Of a stretch of 64,000 nucleotides of DNA, positions 52,216-60,617 are shown piece after piece. Within the stretch, counting starts at the first letter, position 1, and each line of letters begins with the position of its first letter. The notes beneath the pieces are model-generated. The model had not been told where the DNA came from. It did not search any database and saw nothing but the letters and a program-made list of their open reading frames with translations. The position numbers were made by a program, and so were the translations under genes. The stretch is from Macrosoma leucophasiata (lineage: Eukaryota > Arthropoda > Insecta > Lepidoptera > Hedylidae), in contig JAWQUS010000017.1 in NCBI GenBank assembly GCA_036365455.1, positions 4,278,001-4,342,000 on the forward strand, in the 5' to 3' direction.

Positions 52216-52291
52216 GACTTCAGACGAGACTCGAACTCGCGACCTACTGGGAATCTAGTCCAGCCGCTCTTCCAATTGAGCTACTGAAGCC
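52216..52291 (-). repeat. T-family tRNA-like unit, array copy 2
   Basis: Indistinguishable from copy 1 by eye over the tRNA-like body. Confidence 0.7.
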
Positions 52292-52522
52292 CTGCCCGAT
52301 TTGTCAAATCTTTCCTTCACATCTATTGCATTGCTTTATGGTAGCAGTAGCGCCATCTACTACCAACTATGCTAGTTAGGCAACCGATATAATAGACTTT
52401 TCAGTTTATTGAATATCGTAAAGAAGTCGCTTTTACCCTTAATAATTGTTTTATATTATTTCGCATTAACACATGCTTGTGAAATATATTTTATTTTTAA
52501 AGAAAAATGGAAAGAAAAATTC

Positions 52523-52598
52523 GACTTCAGACGAGACTCGAACTCGCGACCTACTGGGAATCTAGTCCAGCCGCTCTTCCAATTGAGCTACTGAAGCC
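52523..52598 (-). repeat. T-family tRNA-like unit, array copy 3
   Basis: Same as copies 1 and 2 over the body; the downstream tail has one substitution (AAATTCGACTTC in place of AAATTTGACTTC on the plus strand). Confidence 0.7.
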
Positions 52599-52817
52599 CT
52601 GCCCGATTTGTCAAATCTTTCCTTTTTTTATTTTTCTTTTCTTAAAATGTGTATGCACATGACATGTGGCAGCCCTAACCACCTGGGCCAATAAAAACTT
52701 TTGCTCAATACAAACACGGTTGACAAACGAAGTTTAATATTGTCTTAGAGGAAATTTGGCGCTCGGATGTGTCGCGAGCGAAATGAGCGATATTAACTTT
52801 TATTTAACTTTTTTGAT

Positions 52818-52970
52818 GACCCGGTTAGTCCAGCGGTGTGAAACCACCGTTTGATTCGAAGGGTCCCGGGTTCGATCCCCGGACCGGAACAAATATTTGA
52901 ATGGCCTACAGATATTTTTTTCGGGTCTGGGTGTTTGTGTATGTGTTGTATGTGTACAACGGTACCCGTG
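52818..52970 (+). mobile_element. S2 SINE, 3'-truncated
   Basis: Head GACCCGGTTAGTCCAGCGGT..GGTTCGATCCCCGGACCGG and body to TGTACAACGGTACCCGTG. The end is replaced by unrelated sequence at 52970. Confidence 0.8.
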
Positions 52971-53338
52971 CAAATCTTGGAGAGTCGCCAGTTACTTTAG
53001 TTACAAAATATTTATCGAGTGCTGTCTAAAGAGTGGGGTCAAAAGTCTTAAGGACTCTGCCCACTACACCATATCATACCGAACTAGGACGGTATTAAGC
53101 GCCGAAATTAATAAGATACGAACTACTATGCCTACTAGAACGTACGTATCAACAGCGTATCATACATACCTACATGCGGTACCGGCACCGGCAAAATATT
53201 GTCGGCGACAATTCTTGACGTGCATGGCACGCGACGCTGTCGGTCGGTGACGGAACGGTCTTGTGGACTAGGTCATTTTTATAAAAAAAAAATTTTCGCT
53301 CCTAGCACGGTCATGGTATGAGTATCATATAAGTGTAG
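52971..53338. other. No recognised feature
   Basis: Somewhat G+C-rich at 53165-53260 (ACCGGCACCGGC and onward). No domain in the 117-residue ORF that covers it. Confidence 0.4.
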
Positions 53339-53480
53339 TGAGCAAAATCCTTTAGGAATCGGCGGGCATGGATGAAGAGAATGATGAATGAAGAAGAAGC
53401 ACGGGAGATGTGTCAGGACCGGTATATCTGGCGCACCACACTCTCTGCCTACCCCGTAAAGGACCTGTCGTGAATATATA
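53339..53480 (+). mobile_element. LINE 3' fragment, reverse transcriptase C-terminus
   Basis: Plus-oriented short copy of the 41531 LINE tail: GGAATCGGCGGGCATGGATG to CACTCTCTGCCTACCCCGTA then GGACCTGTCGTGAATATAT. Confidence 0.65.
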
Positions 53481-53774
53481 TGTTTCTTTATCTTGAAAGA
53501 AATTTGATGATCGTACATTTCGCGAACAATATTACTTGTATTTGAATAACAGGATGTTGTGGCGATAAATGTCGCGATTACAATCTTTGGGACAACGGGT
53601 CCCGCGGAAGCTGTGAATTAAAATACAGTGATTTAAATATATTTAGGAGAACGAATTAATTATTATATAAAACCCCGTTTTTTGCTTGGGTTTTTATTGT
53701 ATTAGATCGAGGGGTAATGCCGCTGTTAATGTAAACAAAGTAACGAGTGGATTGAATAAAAATATCTCTATATT

Positions 53775-54075
53775 TTAGTGGTCGCCTACCATGGGCCTTA
53801 TAACAAGGGACAAGGTTACACAGAGAGCAATGAAGGGATCCGCATGAGAACCAAAGTAACTCGAACTGACGGCTGTTGGGAAAGAAGAGTTCTCGAGTGG
53901 CGACCGCGTACCGGATGACGAAGTGTAGACAGGCCTCCCACGGGGTAGACTGACGACGTGATGAAGGTTGCGGGCAATTACTGGATGAGGGCGGCCCAGG
54001 ACCGTTCGTTGTGGAAATCTATGGGGCCTTGTCCAGCAGTGGACGTCTTTTCGCTGTAATAATGATGATGATGAT
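53775..54075 (+). mobile_element. LINE 3' end, second family, with (ATG)n tail
   Basis: Plus-strand codons for VLEWRPRTG, DRPPTG, TDDVMKVAGNYWMRAAQDRS and LWKSMG, with several stops, are the C-terminal end typical of lepidopteran RTE-like endonuclease/reverse transcriptases. The 3' end is TTGTCCAGCAGTGGACGTCT followed by AATGATGATGATGAT. The 23905-24065 fragment is the same family in reverse. Confidence 0.8.
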
Positions 54076-54148
54076 ATATTTTAGTGAATTCTGATGACAT
54101 ATTTTTGTAATTTTAATGAAGCTGTTTTTTTTTGTGTTTGAACCAGTG

Positions 54149-54577
54149 TTAGGCAACCTCTCCATTGACACGGTGCGAGGCGGCGGAGCGTGCGAGCGAG
54201 CAAATATTAGCCAAAAGGATTGCATAAAATCTCCGGTCAGCTCAGTTTTTAAAAAGGCAGCGCAGGTTTTAAAAATTATACTTTTTCGGAACGGCGCGTG
54301 CGTTGCGAGGCGGCTGTGCAAGGCGGCGAAGCGAGCTGGCAGAATGGGGCTGAACGTACAGCTTAACTGATCTGATGACAATCATCCACCGCGCCGCGAT
54401 CCGCTATGACTCGTCGCGTAAACTCGCACAGTCCGCAAGTTCGCTCCGCATACTCGCTGGCTCCGTTCCGCTGTCTCGCTCCGCGTCAAAGGACAGACAT
54501 AGTCCGCAAGTCCGTCCCGCAATACTCGCTCGCTCACTTCCGCCGCTTCACTCCGCGTCAATGGACAAGCAGCCTAA
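54149..54577. mobile_element. TIR element, ~430 bp, G+C-rich
   Basis: Left TTAGGCAACCTCTCCATTGA-CACGGTGCGAGGCGGCGGAG pairs with the reverse complement of the right end (TTAGGCTGCTTGTCCATTGA-CGCGGAGTGAAGCGGCGGAA). The interior repeats TCCGCAAGT..CGCTCCGC motifs at 54430-54500. The apparent ORFs are by-products of the G+C-rich sequence. It lies about 340 bp upstream of the first alternative C1B exon. Confidence 0.7.
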
Positions 54578-54915
54578 ATAAATCTTTATTACACGTTAGT
54601 TAAAAGAATTATTAATATCACGAGATAAATTCGTTTTATTTTATAATAATGTTAATTGTTGTTGTTTGTGTTTACATTGTTCGTACAATTAAAATGTGCC
54701 TAATCATTGTTTCACATAATGTAAAAAACATAGTTTAAAACAAAATGTCGATCAGGCTAGGATTAGTCACTCCAAAATAGATAACATATTTTTACTAACT
54801 GCCAAAAATAAAAGAGAGAGAAAGAAAGACAAGAGACTAACATAGTAATAAGATTGCTACTTAAAAATGATGAATATTCAGTCCTTCAACGACGATAACA
54901 TGTGGTAATATACAG
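54578..54915 (+). other. Intron end before the alternative C1B exons, no repeat recognised
   Basis: The last 340 bp of the 19.6 kb intron. The acceptor is weak: the stretch before TATACAG is purine-mixed (ACGATAACATGTGGTAATAT) and lacks a pyrimidine tract. This is in keeping with regulated use of the following exon. Confidence 0.5.
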
Positions 54916-55027
54916 GACACAAGAACGAAACACAATTTCCGCGTTCACACTTACGCGTCGCCAGCCTTCTGCGACCACTGCGGATCCCTCCTCTACGGGC
55001 TCATCCACCAGGGCCTCAAGTGTCAAG
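54916..55027 (+). CDS. Pkc53E: PKC alternative exon a: C1B domain, first half (112 nt)
   Basis: Acceptor ATATACAG, donor CAAG|GTATCA. Phase 0 in, phase 1 out. It reads [18 protein letters not shown] then [19 protein letters not shown]. With the first codons of 57893 it completes the zinc pattern H-x12-C-x2-C-x13-C-x2-C. C1 positions 20-27 are LLYGLIHQ (Tyr at 22), identical to the text-book classical PKC C1B loop, so this is the orthologous, canonical exon. The size (112 nt) matches the equivalent vertebrate exon as I know it. Joined to the next exon (55194) as well, the frame would shift, because 112 is not a multiple of 3. Confidence 0.96.
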
Positions 55028-55193
55028 GTATCACCGGGGACACCGCTTCAACCTAACGCTTGTCTATTTCAGCTTGGTGATGGCGCTTTGGCTAATGTTT
55101 TATCGTTTTTTTCATGTTTCTTACTTTTCATCAGCATACCTCCTCGTCTTTGTCTGTAGTCACCCAATAACTAATCGATCTGTTCTTACAAAG
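55028..55193 (+). other. 166-nt spacer between alternative C1B exons
   Basis: Short A+T-rich intron, T-rich in its second half (TTTTATCGTTTTTTTCATGT, TTTCTTACTTTTCATCAGCA). The pyrimidine tract next to the acceptor (TCGATCTGTTCTTACAAAG) is modest. A frame continuous with exon b stays open from 55020 across this spacer. This may be chance. Confidence 0.7.
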
Positions 55194-55305
55194 GCCGCGT
55201 ATGCCCCACACAAATGGGACACATGGACCTTCTTAGCCCCAACGTTCTGTGACCATTGTGGCACATTGCTTCATGGCCTCGCTCAACAGGGATTTAAATG
55301 CAAAG
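55194..55305 (+). CDS. Pkc53E: PKC alternative exon b: variant C1B first half (112 nt)
   Basis: Acceptor TGTTCTTACAAAG, donor AAAG|GTACAA. Exactly 112 nt, phase 0 in and phase 1 out, as exon a. It reads AAYAPHKWDTWTFLAPTF then CDHCGTLLHGLAQQGFKCK. Seventeen of 37 residues equal exon a, including every zinc ligand, the invariant Pro (position 11), Gly23 and Gln27. Differences cluster in the strand before the first Cys and in the membrane loop: Tyr22 to His, Ile25 to Ala, His26 to Gln. The lack of stops, conserved ligands and intact splice sites argue for a used exon, not a dead duplicate. Inclusion should be mutually exclusive with exon a. I know of no report of this exon, but I cannot search. 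Confidence 0.9.
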
Positions 55306-57892
55306 GTACAAAAACTCCCGATGGATCCTCTAGATGGATGGAGTCCGGTGTAAAGGACTGACAATAGTTGTGTTAATGTCTAGCTGCCTGTGCATATTTG
55401 AGGCACTAACGAACAGGTTAGAACCGGAATCGACCCGGTTCTTAGATCCAATAGCACAGTCCAGTACCAACGAAAAAGATCCCTATCAAAATTAAGTATG
55501 TGAAATATTGAAGTGAAACAAATCCAATAAGGTTTCTTGTTCCTTAAATAGTTACTTCACTCTCGTTTTAATGTCTGTGTTTGTTATTTATTCATTTTGT
55601 TTGAGAAGTTTCTTTAGAAGTTTTACCTGTGTGTGGATGTTTAATTAGTTCGCTTTGCCCCAGTTTCCTATTAATATGCTTATCTGATGCACTGAAAACA
55701 ACTTTTCTTCGTCATAAAATTTCTTCGCAATAAGTTTATTGTTGTTCAAAGAATATGCTCATTTAACTTTTATCATATATTTTGTTTCAACATTACTTTA
55801 ATTAGTTTTATTTCTTTGAATGATAATAATCTAAATCTTATTTGCACAATCAATTTCTTCGTCAGTAAAATGCACGTTTGCGTATGGATCGCTAGTATTG
55901 AACAAATCAAACAATAAGTTTATTGATTTTGTGTCTAGTAAGGTATAAAAGGATAGCATTAATTTCTGTCATACATTACTTACTTACATACAATCAGTAG
56001 CCTAATTGATTGCTGTATCTAATATACCTAGTGCAGGGTTATCGTGGGTACATTGGTTAACTTAATATTTTTTTAGTACTTTATGTTTCAAGCATGGTTT
56101 TGCAGCTACACAACTCTTGCTTATTTATCTCTTTCTTACAAATCGTTATAATTATTATTTATTTTACTTATTTGTATGAAGTGACTTTTATGTAAAAATA
56201 CTCTCTGATTGGTATTCCTGTTTAAATTCTCCTTATTGATAATCCCCATTAAATCAAGATTTCCTAATATAGGAGCCTATTATCCACTTCAATATTCCGA
56301 TATATTCGAGCCAACCGTCAAAACCCCGAAATTTCGTTAGGCAACGTTCGGAGTTTGGACGATATTATTTTTATAATGACCGAGACAGTGCAAGTCATCC
56401 TTACACGTAGCTATTTGATAGTTTCATGAATAGGAAATCCATCTTTAATATTGCATTTTCATCAATTCTCTAACCTATTTCTAGCATGATGTATATATTT
56501 ATTAAATGTATATTACCTATCTGTTTTTTGTTGCACTTAGACAAACTAGGTCTTCTTATCGATATATAAATTTTTAAAATGTGGACAATTCAAGTGGTAA
56601 TTAGGTTACATACATAAATGAACCAAAAAACTTTATAGCACCTTTCAAAACGACGTAATAAGACGTGTATTAATGAAAGTCGCGGATTTAAAATTCATTG
56701 AGATGATGGCTATAACCAATGAATTTTGTGAAGATGAAGATAATGTTCAACTAGATTTTTTTCTTATTATATGTGCAACGAATGTGTAAAGCTTTGTTGG
56801 TGATAAAAACTCAACTTAACTCTATCAATAAGGACAATTAGTAGGCCTGAGTCTGACTGCATTTTGTTCACATGTTGCTATAGTAGTTAATGTTTCTATA
56901 GCGTTTCCTTTGTGTGTATATGTTTGTCTTAAATTGCACGAATGATATTCTCCTTTTTATATAGGTACATTATACACGCAACTGCATTATTGATCGGTAT
57001 TTATATGGTTATTGTTTTTTTTATGAAACATAACATATTAAGAAAAACTACACTTTACTATAATGCTTTGTAAGATAAACAGCTAAGTGTCTAAACGAAA
57101 GGAGCATTCAAGCAACTGATACACTTGACATAACGAATCAGAAGGTAGCAATTATGGCAAAGATATCCAGTATCTCAATAACAAATTGACTTAAAGGATT
57201 GATGAAATAGACACTTACAATAGATATTTTAACAGTCTGAGTAAAACTTAATATTATCAATCCGTATTCCAAAATTGTTTGATGTTCATTAAATTACTTA
57301 AAACTTATGATAAAGAACGAAACCATTTGAAGTTTCTTAAAATGCTTTTCGTATTATCGTTCCACGATGCAGCTGTGTGTATTCTCAAATCATCTTTAAC
57401 TGAAAGTTTTTCTGCAGCCTCATTCAAAGTAAGTATAAGTATTTAAAGAAGTACATTAAAAGATGTTCAAGTTGCCATGAACAATTTTCAACTTGGCAAC
57501 TTTGCAATTAGTTGTGCATTTTTCTTTAATAAACTTGTTGAAGAAACTCCCTCGGTGAATGATAAAGTGAATCAACTTAGGAGTTAATGCTTTAATATAT
57601 CACAATGTAATTATATTTTAAACTCTTAAATTGGCAATTAAAATTAAGAAATTAGAAAGATTATTTTAATTAACTACGTTCTATATCGCTCTAAGTAGGT
57701 AAGTGATAAGGAACGTCTTTTATAAATGACAGATGTAAGGTTTAATTGAAATAAACTGATAATAAATTAATAAGTCTCTTACTTAAAACTAACTTAGGGT
57801 AGGAAATTTAATGTAGTAAGTATGAGGGTAAACGATTTTAAAATTAAATACGAGTAGTTCAAGTGTAAATTAATAAAGCTTGGTGTATACAG
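55306..57892 (+). other. 2.6 kb PKC intron without recognisable repeats
   Basis: A+T-rich intron following the alternative exons. Unlike nearly every other interval of this size in the window, I find no S1-S4 copy, Helitron, LINE tail or T unit in it. It could contain cis-elements that choose between exons a and b. No third C1B-like exon (FCDHCG-type coding) is visible. Confidence 0.65.
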
Positions 57893-58021
57893 CATGCGAC
57901 ATGAACGTGCACAAGCGGTGCGAGGAGTCCGTGCCGAATCTGTGCGGCTGCGACCACACGGAGAGGCGCGGCCGCATCCAACTCCTCGTGTCTTGCCATG
58001 GAAATAAGCTCACCGTTGAAG
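57893..58021 (+). CDS. Pkc53E: PKC exon: C1B second half and C1B-C2 linker (129 nt)
   Basis: Acceptor GGTGTATACAG, donor GAAG|GTAATA. Enters in phase 1 (G plus CA gives Ala) and leaves in phase 1. It reads [20 protein letters not shown], then [20 protein letters not shown] and TVE. It supplies the last zinc ligands (Cys, His, Cys, Cys) shared by both alternative first halves. RRGRIQL is the first strand of the C2 domain. The 129-nt size is that of the corresponding vertebrate classical PKC exon as I know it. Confidence 0.97.
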
Positions 58022-58055
58022 GTAATATTGCTGGATATCAAAATACATTACGTGG

Positions 58056-58262
58056 TAAACTAGTTAGCAGTTCACATTGGCGGTAAGTGACTATTTCAGC
58101 GTAAAGACGTCCACATAATATTTGAGGTCTTAATGCAGCAGGCACTCCTAAAACCTAAGATCATTTATAACTGCGTCACCAATAGCGGGGCTCTACATTT
58201 CCATTCAATCGGAACACGATAGTGCTGCGCACTGCAATTTGATGGCAGATAGGATAAGTAAC
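58056..58262 (-). repeat. S1 repeat, diverged (intronic)
   Basis: Minus copy 35 bp after the donor at 58021: AGTTAGCAGTTCACATTGGC, AATCGGAACACGATAGTGCT and ATTTGATGGCAGATAGGATA. The ends are eroded. Confidence 0.65.
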
Positions 58263-58604
58263 CAGTTAGTGTACAAAGCAGTGTGATTCAATCTAGCGGG
58301 GTGCCCATAGATAGAACTATGTACACCCATAATGAAAGGCGGTTAGGTTCTTCAATGTACCTTTTGAAAATGATAGTGAAATCCATTGTACTTTCTTCGC
58401 TTAACAGCAGTGGAGTCCTTTGAGTGGGCGGAAAGTCAGAATATAACTGCGGAATGCAATGCGCGTATCTATTGCAATATCTTCAACATAGTGACTACCA
58501 CCAGCCTCAACTCTCTTTACTTCAAGGATTTAAGAAAACTGCCTTGAACCCGTACCCTCATACTTCCACTGTATTATATTTTATCTCATCCATTCATCAT
58601 CATG

Positions 58605-58815
58605 GTGGCAAATTAAAATGCGCGTCCGTACTTCGGAGGGCACGTTAAGCCGTCGGTCCCGGTTGCTATCGAGACAGACAGCAGTTGTTTGACCTTGTCG
58701 GAGGACTTATGGTTTGAAAAAATCCGACAACGGGTTGCCACTAATCCTTATCTTCACCAATCCGCATTGAAGCAGCGTGGTGAAGTAAGCCTCAGGCCCA
58801 AGAAGGGGAAAGATT
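58605..58815 (+). mobile_element. S3 SINE, central part, diverged (intronic)
   Basis: GTGGCAAATTAAAATGCGCG, ACTTCGGAGGGCACGTTAAG-CCGTCGGTCCCGG and GCATTGAAGCAGCGTGGTGA. It ends before the CAGCAGTGGGACG block, 28 bp upstream of the C2 exon. Confidence 0.75.
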
Positions 58816-58843
58816 CATCATCATTCTAAATTATCTCTTCCAG

Positions 58844-59040
58844 TGAAGCAAGGCCGCAATCTCATACCAATGGATCCCAACGGTCTCTCGGACCCATACG
58901 TCAAGCTCAAGCTCATCCCGGACGCAGATAATGTGAAGAAAAAAACCAAGACCATCCGGAGCACGCTTAACCCAGTGTGGAATGAAACGCTGAGCTTCGA
59001 TCTGAGAGCTGAGGACAAGGATCGAAGGCTGCTTGTTGAA
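58844..59040 (+). CDS. Pkc53E: PKC exon: C2 domain, first part (197 nt)
   Basis: Acceptor TTATCTCTTCCAG, donor GAA|GTAAGA. Phase 1 in, phase 0 out. It reads [60 protein letters not shown] and RRLLVE. The two N-terminal Ca2+ ligands (Asp in PMDPNG and Asp in LSDPYV) are present. So is the lysine-rich PIP2/phosphatidylserine patch ([17 protein letters not shown]). This marks a Ca2+-dependent C2 domain, unlike the novel or atypical PKCs. Confidence 0.98.
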
Positions 59041-59607
59041 GTAAGACATTTTGCTATTTCCATCATTGATAGATGAACGCTCGAGGTTCAACGAGGAAGA
59101 TCTACATTTTTGTTGTCATGATACATATCACAACAAAAATGTTCTTCGTCTCTTCATATTAAGCATGAGAAAATTGTGCGGTTTTTTGACCATACACAAT
59201 TGGCGCTGACTCTTCGCCTTCGAATTATTAAGTGGACTGTATGAATTATGTAAAAATTGTATAATGTGATTTCATAGAATTATGAAGGAATATGTAAGAC
59301 AGTCGCCTAACGCTGAAAAGGGCTCGTAAAAGCAAATTTCACCAACCTTGGCAGATAGGCCTTCCCTTGCGATGGCTCAGGTAACTCGTCGCTGGTTTTG
59401 AGGCTTGGTTTCTTTTTTCTTTCTTGAGTTTTCCAAAACGTTTGGAAGGGTCCGACAGAAATACCGGTGTTTCTGTCAAATGGGTTTCTTTAGCGAGAGG
59501 CGAACGTTGAGGCGAGCATCAGGAGACTCAGCTCTAGCAAAGAGACAATTTTTTAGGCAAAAACTATAGTTGCCCTAACAATAACTAATGTATACGGAAT
59601 TTTCCAG
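59041..59607 (+). other. PKC intron, 567 nt
   Basis: No repeat recognised. It contains a short inverted repeat ATTTTTGTTGTCATGAT..ATCACAACAAAAATG at 59105-59140. Confidence 0.6.
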
Positions 59608-59928
59608 GTGTGGGACTGGGACCGCACCTCCCGAAACGACTTTATGGGCTCTCTGTCCTTCGGTATCTCTGAGCTTATGAAAGCACCCGCCGAAGGTTGG
59701 TTCAAACTGCTCACCCAAGAAGAAGGGGACTTTTACAACGTGCCGGTACCGGAAGAGGGCACGGATCTCGCCCAGCTGAAGAACCAGATGAGGGCGACCA
59801 GCGTAGGTGCTCGCAGGGCCCCGCCACCGCCAGACCGAGAAGTCCCGCATAATATGGCCGCCGCTGACGTCATCAGGGCTTCGGACTTCAACTTCATTAT
59901 GGTGCTCGGAAAGGGATCTTTTGGGAAG
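59608..59928 (+). CDS. Pkc53E: PKC exon: end of C2, V3 hinge, start of kinase (321 nt)
   Basis: Acceptor GGAATTTTCCAG, donor AAG|GTAAGG, phase 0 on both sides, 107 codons. It opens [20 protein letters not shown] with the remaining three Ca2+-binding aspartates (DWD and ND). The C2 end is [20 protein letters not shown]. The V3 hinge (about 45 residues, Pro/Arg-rich around [11 protein letters not shown]) contains the usual cleavage-prone region. Kinase subdomain I begins [15 protein letters not shown], with the glycine-rich ATP loop GKGSFG. The next exon supplies the following Val. Confidence 0.98.
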
Positions 59929-60048
59929 GTAAGGTTTGTCAGTTTTGGAGACCACCAGCTTATTATTTTATTGGTTTTCATGTACGTCTTACTGTAGAAT
60001 CAGATGGAGCGAACAGGGTCAATGTTATCTCCTCCGTATTGGGAGGTT

Positions 60049-60145
60049 CTACATAATATGCTCGCGCTGAAGTCAGTGTCTGGGATATAAATATTAATAT
60101 GGTGCTCGAGAAGATTTCTTTTGAAAAGGTGAAAATATTCAGATA
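60049..60145 (+). pseudogene. Decayed partial copy of the preceding PKC exon
   Basis: CATAATATG..CTGAAGTCA..ATATGGTGCTCG-AGAAG..TTCTTTTG-AAAAGGT lines up with 59845-59935 (CATAATATG..CTGACGTCA..TTATGGTGCTCG-GAAAG..TCTTTTGGGAAGGT), about 200-204 bp downstream. The in-frame reading has a stop and small indels, and the ATP loop is lost. It is a dead tandem duplicate of the exon's 3' end and start of the intron. Confidence 0.75.
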
Positions 60146-60412
60146 GAAGTCTCTAGAAGATTGAAATTTTTTGGAAATAAAAGGACAATGTAATGGGTTA
60201 GTTAGCATGTGTCGAGAAATATCAAAAATCGAGGAATCGTGTATGAAATATTTCCCTAAATACTTACCAGATTTTTTGCAATTCATCGATTCCAAATTAC
60301 AAAGTATAAAAAGCTCAGTGGATTGCGCACCTATTTTTAGAGATACTGATTTCATACCATCTACACAATTTGAAGGTCTCATAACAACGTGAGGGTGAAT
60401 AACATTGGTATT

Positions 60413-60563
60413 CATTGAAATAAAACTAGTTTTCGGATTTATCTCGCGTATATTAAACCAAAATGATTATTTAAAAAGCGACTGAAACGTCGGGTTCGAT
60501 TTTAAATAATCATTTTAGTTTAATATACGCGAGATAAATCCGAAAACTAGTTTTATTTCAATG
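60413..60563. mobile_element. Fold-back element, 63-bp arms, 25-bp loop
   Basis: Left arm 60413-60475 and right arm 60501-60563 are reverse complements with one mismatch (CATTGAAATAAAACTAGTTT outward). The loop contains CGACTGAAACGTCGGGTTCG. A single arm exists at 20426-20500. It ends 54 nt before the next PKC exon, within the region where a branch point would be expected. Confidence 0.9.
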
Positions 60564-60617
60564 AGTGCAGCTCGCGAAAACCTAAGAACATACAACATTG
60601 TTATTATCAAATTACAG

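Larger units (their letters stand above)
51832..52623 (-). repeat. Tandem array, ~2.6 copies of a 307-bp tRNA-like unit
   Basis: Unit starts at about 51832, 52139 and 52446 are nearly identical. Each holds TTTCGCATTAACACATGCTT, a minus-strand tRNA-like unit, the flank CTGCCCGATTTGTCAAATCT, TAGCGCCATCTACTACCAAC and GTCGCTTTTACCCTTAATAA. Head-to-tail tandem copies of a whole repeat unit are unusual for a SINE and suggest unequal exchange, rolling-circle events or assembly duplication. The third copy is cut in the 5' flank at 52623. Confidence 0.9.
59929..60617 (+). other. PKC intron, 689 nt, with a decayed exon copy and a hairpin element
   Basis: Contains the degenerate duplicate at 60049-60145 and the fold-back element at 60413-60563. 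A plus ORF at 60171-60392 has no recognisable domain. Confidence 0.7.

Noticed and set aside
1792..52598. The GACTTC-type tRNA-like sequences (1792, 8923, 9124, 16494, 22367, 44180, 44493, 51909, 52216, 52523) as true tRNA genes
   Set aside because: All share long non-tRNA flanks and tails, show anticodon-stem mismatches and occur in inverted and tandem repeat arrangements. They are repeat components. A tRNAscan-SE run would be the decisive test.
20089..52900. GACCCGG-headed sequences (20089, 31385, 36628, 46069, 52818) as tRNA genes
   Set aside because: Each is followed by the same conserved ~140-bp body and simple-sequence tail, the structure of a SINE.
54019..54581. Arg/Ala/Ser-rich ORFs at 54.0-54.6 kb as genes
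   Set aside because: They lie across a LINE tail and a G+C-rich TIR element; the open frames result from base composition.
55020..55361. A 113-residue ORF covering exon b as a stand-alone gene
   Set aside because: Its middle is the C1B exon b with splice sites at both ends. The upstream and downstream parts have no similarity to anything and simply lack stops.
60049..60145. The exon copy as a functional alternative ATP-loop exon
   Set aside because: A stop codon, indels and loss of the GKGSFG loop. It covers only the exon end and has no acceptor at the right place.
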